DNA from: Micromonosporaceae bacterium
GTDB lineage: Bacteria; Actinomycetota; Actinomycetes; Mycobacteriales; Micromonosporaceae
Length of the DNA stretch: 6,177 nucleotides
Reading direction: 5' to 3'
Assembly (NCBI GenBank): GCA_019689695.1
Contig: JADGHA010000269.1
Span: forward strand, 1 to 6,177
The notes beneath the pieces were generated by a model that made no database searches, had not been told where the DNA came from, and saw only the letters and a program-made list of their open reading frames with translations. Of this stretch, positions 5,878 through 6,177 are shown piece after piece. Positions within the stretch are counted from its first letter, which is position 1. Each line of letters begins with the position of its first letter. Position numbers and translations under genes: made by a program.

Positions 5878-6177
5878 TGCGGGTGGTCGACAGGGTCGCG
5901 GCGCGCCGCTCGGCGGGCGGGCCGCCCCGGGCGCTGCCGGCCTGGGCGGCGTTGGTGCTGGCCGGCATCGGCGGGGTGGCCTCCGCGGCGCAGAGCGCGG
6001 CCAACGGTGAGCTCGGCCATCGGCTGGGCAGTCCGCCGCTGGCTGGCGTGATCAACAACGCGGTCGGCTGGGTGCTGCTGCTGGGCGCCTGGCGGTTCGT
6101 CCCGTCGATGCGGAAGGGCCTGCGCGAGCTCTGGCGGGGATGGCGGAACGGCCGGCGCGTGCCGCGCGGCTCCCGGC
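5877..6177 (+). CDS. DMT-family membrane transporter, YdcZ/DUF606-like, 3' truncated by window
   Basis: An open frame starts at the ATG sharing one base with the hisG stop (TGATG) and runs off the end of the window: 100 codons with no stop. After a basic N-terminus (residues 1-19) come a probable membrane helix at about 22-40 and AAQSAANGELGHRLGSPPLAG (about 37-57). This matches the Gln-rich helix followed by N-G-x-L-G-x-x-L-G-S-P that I associate with the YdcZ/DUF606 branch of the drug/metabolite transporter superfamily. A second helix follows at about 57-75 (VINNAVGWVLLLGAW), then a basic, Trp-rich stretch (79-100) that should lie in the cytoplasm. The substrate cannot be predicted. No ribosome binding site is visible, so translation is probably coupled to hisG. 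Only about a third of a typical DMT protein is visible, so the family call is moderate. Confidence 0.7.
   Translation, partial: MRVVDRVAARRSAGGPPRALPAWAALVLAGIGGVASAAQSAANGELGHRLGSPPLAGVINNAVGWVLLLGAWRFVPSMRKGLRELWRGWRNGRRVPRGSR

Overview
The window is very GC-rich, with G or C at most third codon positions. It reads as a chromosomal segment of a high-GC actinomycete. The protein sequences and the association of riboflavin genes with hisE-hisG suggest Micromonosporaceae (Micromonospora or Salinispora type), but that placement is inferred from remembered family resemblance, not from a search.

Positions 78-3536 hold a tight plus-strand riboflavin operon: ribD, ribE, ribBA, ribH. Spacings are 1 nt, a 4-nt ATGA overlap and 0 nt, so translation is probably coupled along the operon. 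Together the products carry GTP and ribulose 5-phosphate to riboflavin. RibBA makes both the pyrimidine precursor and dihydroxybutanone phosphate, RibD deaminates and reduces the pyrimidine, RibH makes lumazine and RibE dismutates it to riboflavin. The phosphatase step and the FMN/FAD kinase are not encoded here. The 5' flank is too short to show a promoter or an FMN riboswitch.

Positions 3537-3683 are a convergent spacer with two adjacent hairpins, probably a terminator acting on both strands. Positions 3684-4574, on the minus strand, encode an orphan family-3 solute-binding lipoprotein of an amino-acid-type ABC importer. It sits between ribH and hisE and is somewhat lower in GC than its neighbours.

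Positions 4575-4734 are a divergent spacer. It contains an AT-richer patch with a possible leaderless promoter for the lipoprotein and a strong hairpin (4634-4672) upstream of hisE. Positions 4735-5877 hold hisE and hisG (long form), the second and first steps of histidine synthesis. The 5' part of a YdcZ/DUF606-like DMT-family membrane protein starts on the hisG stop codon and runs off the window at 6177.

Most of the window is ordinary housekeeping metabolism, and I see no evidence of a new defence, mobile or secondary-metabolite system. The points most worth checking are the lipoprotein insertion at the rib-his junction, the unexplained hairpin upstream of hisE, and the possible leaderless starts of the two divergent genes. 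There is no gene-free stretch longer than about 160 nt, and no tRNA, rRNA, CRISPR array or insertion sequence was seen.
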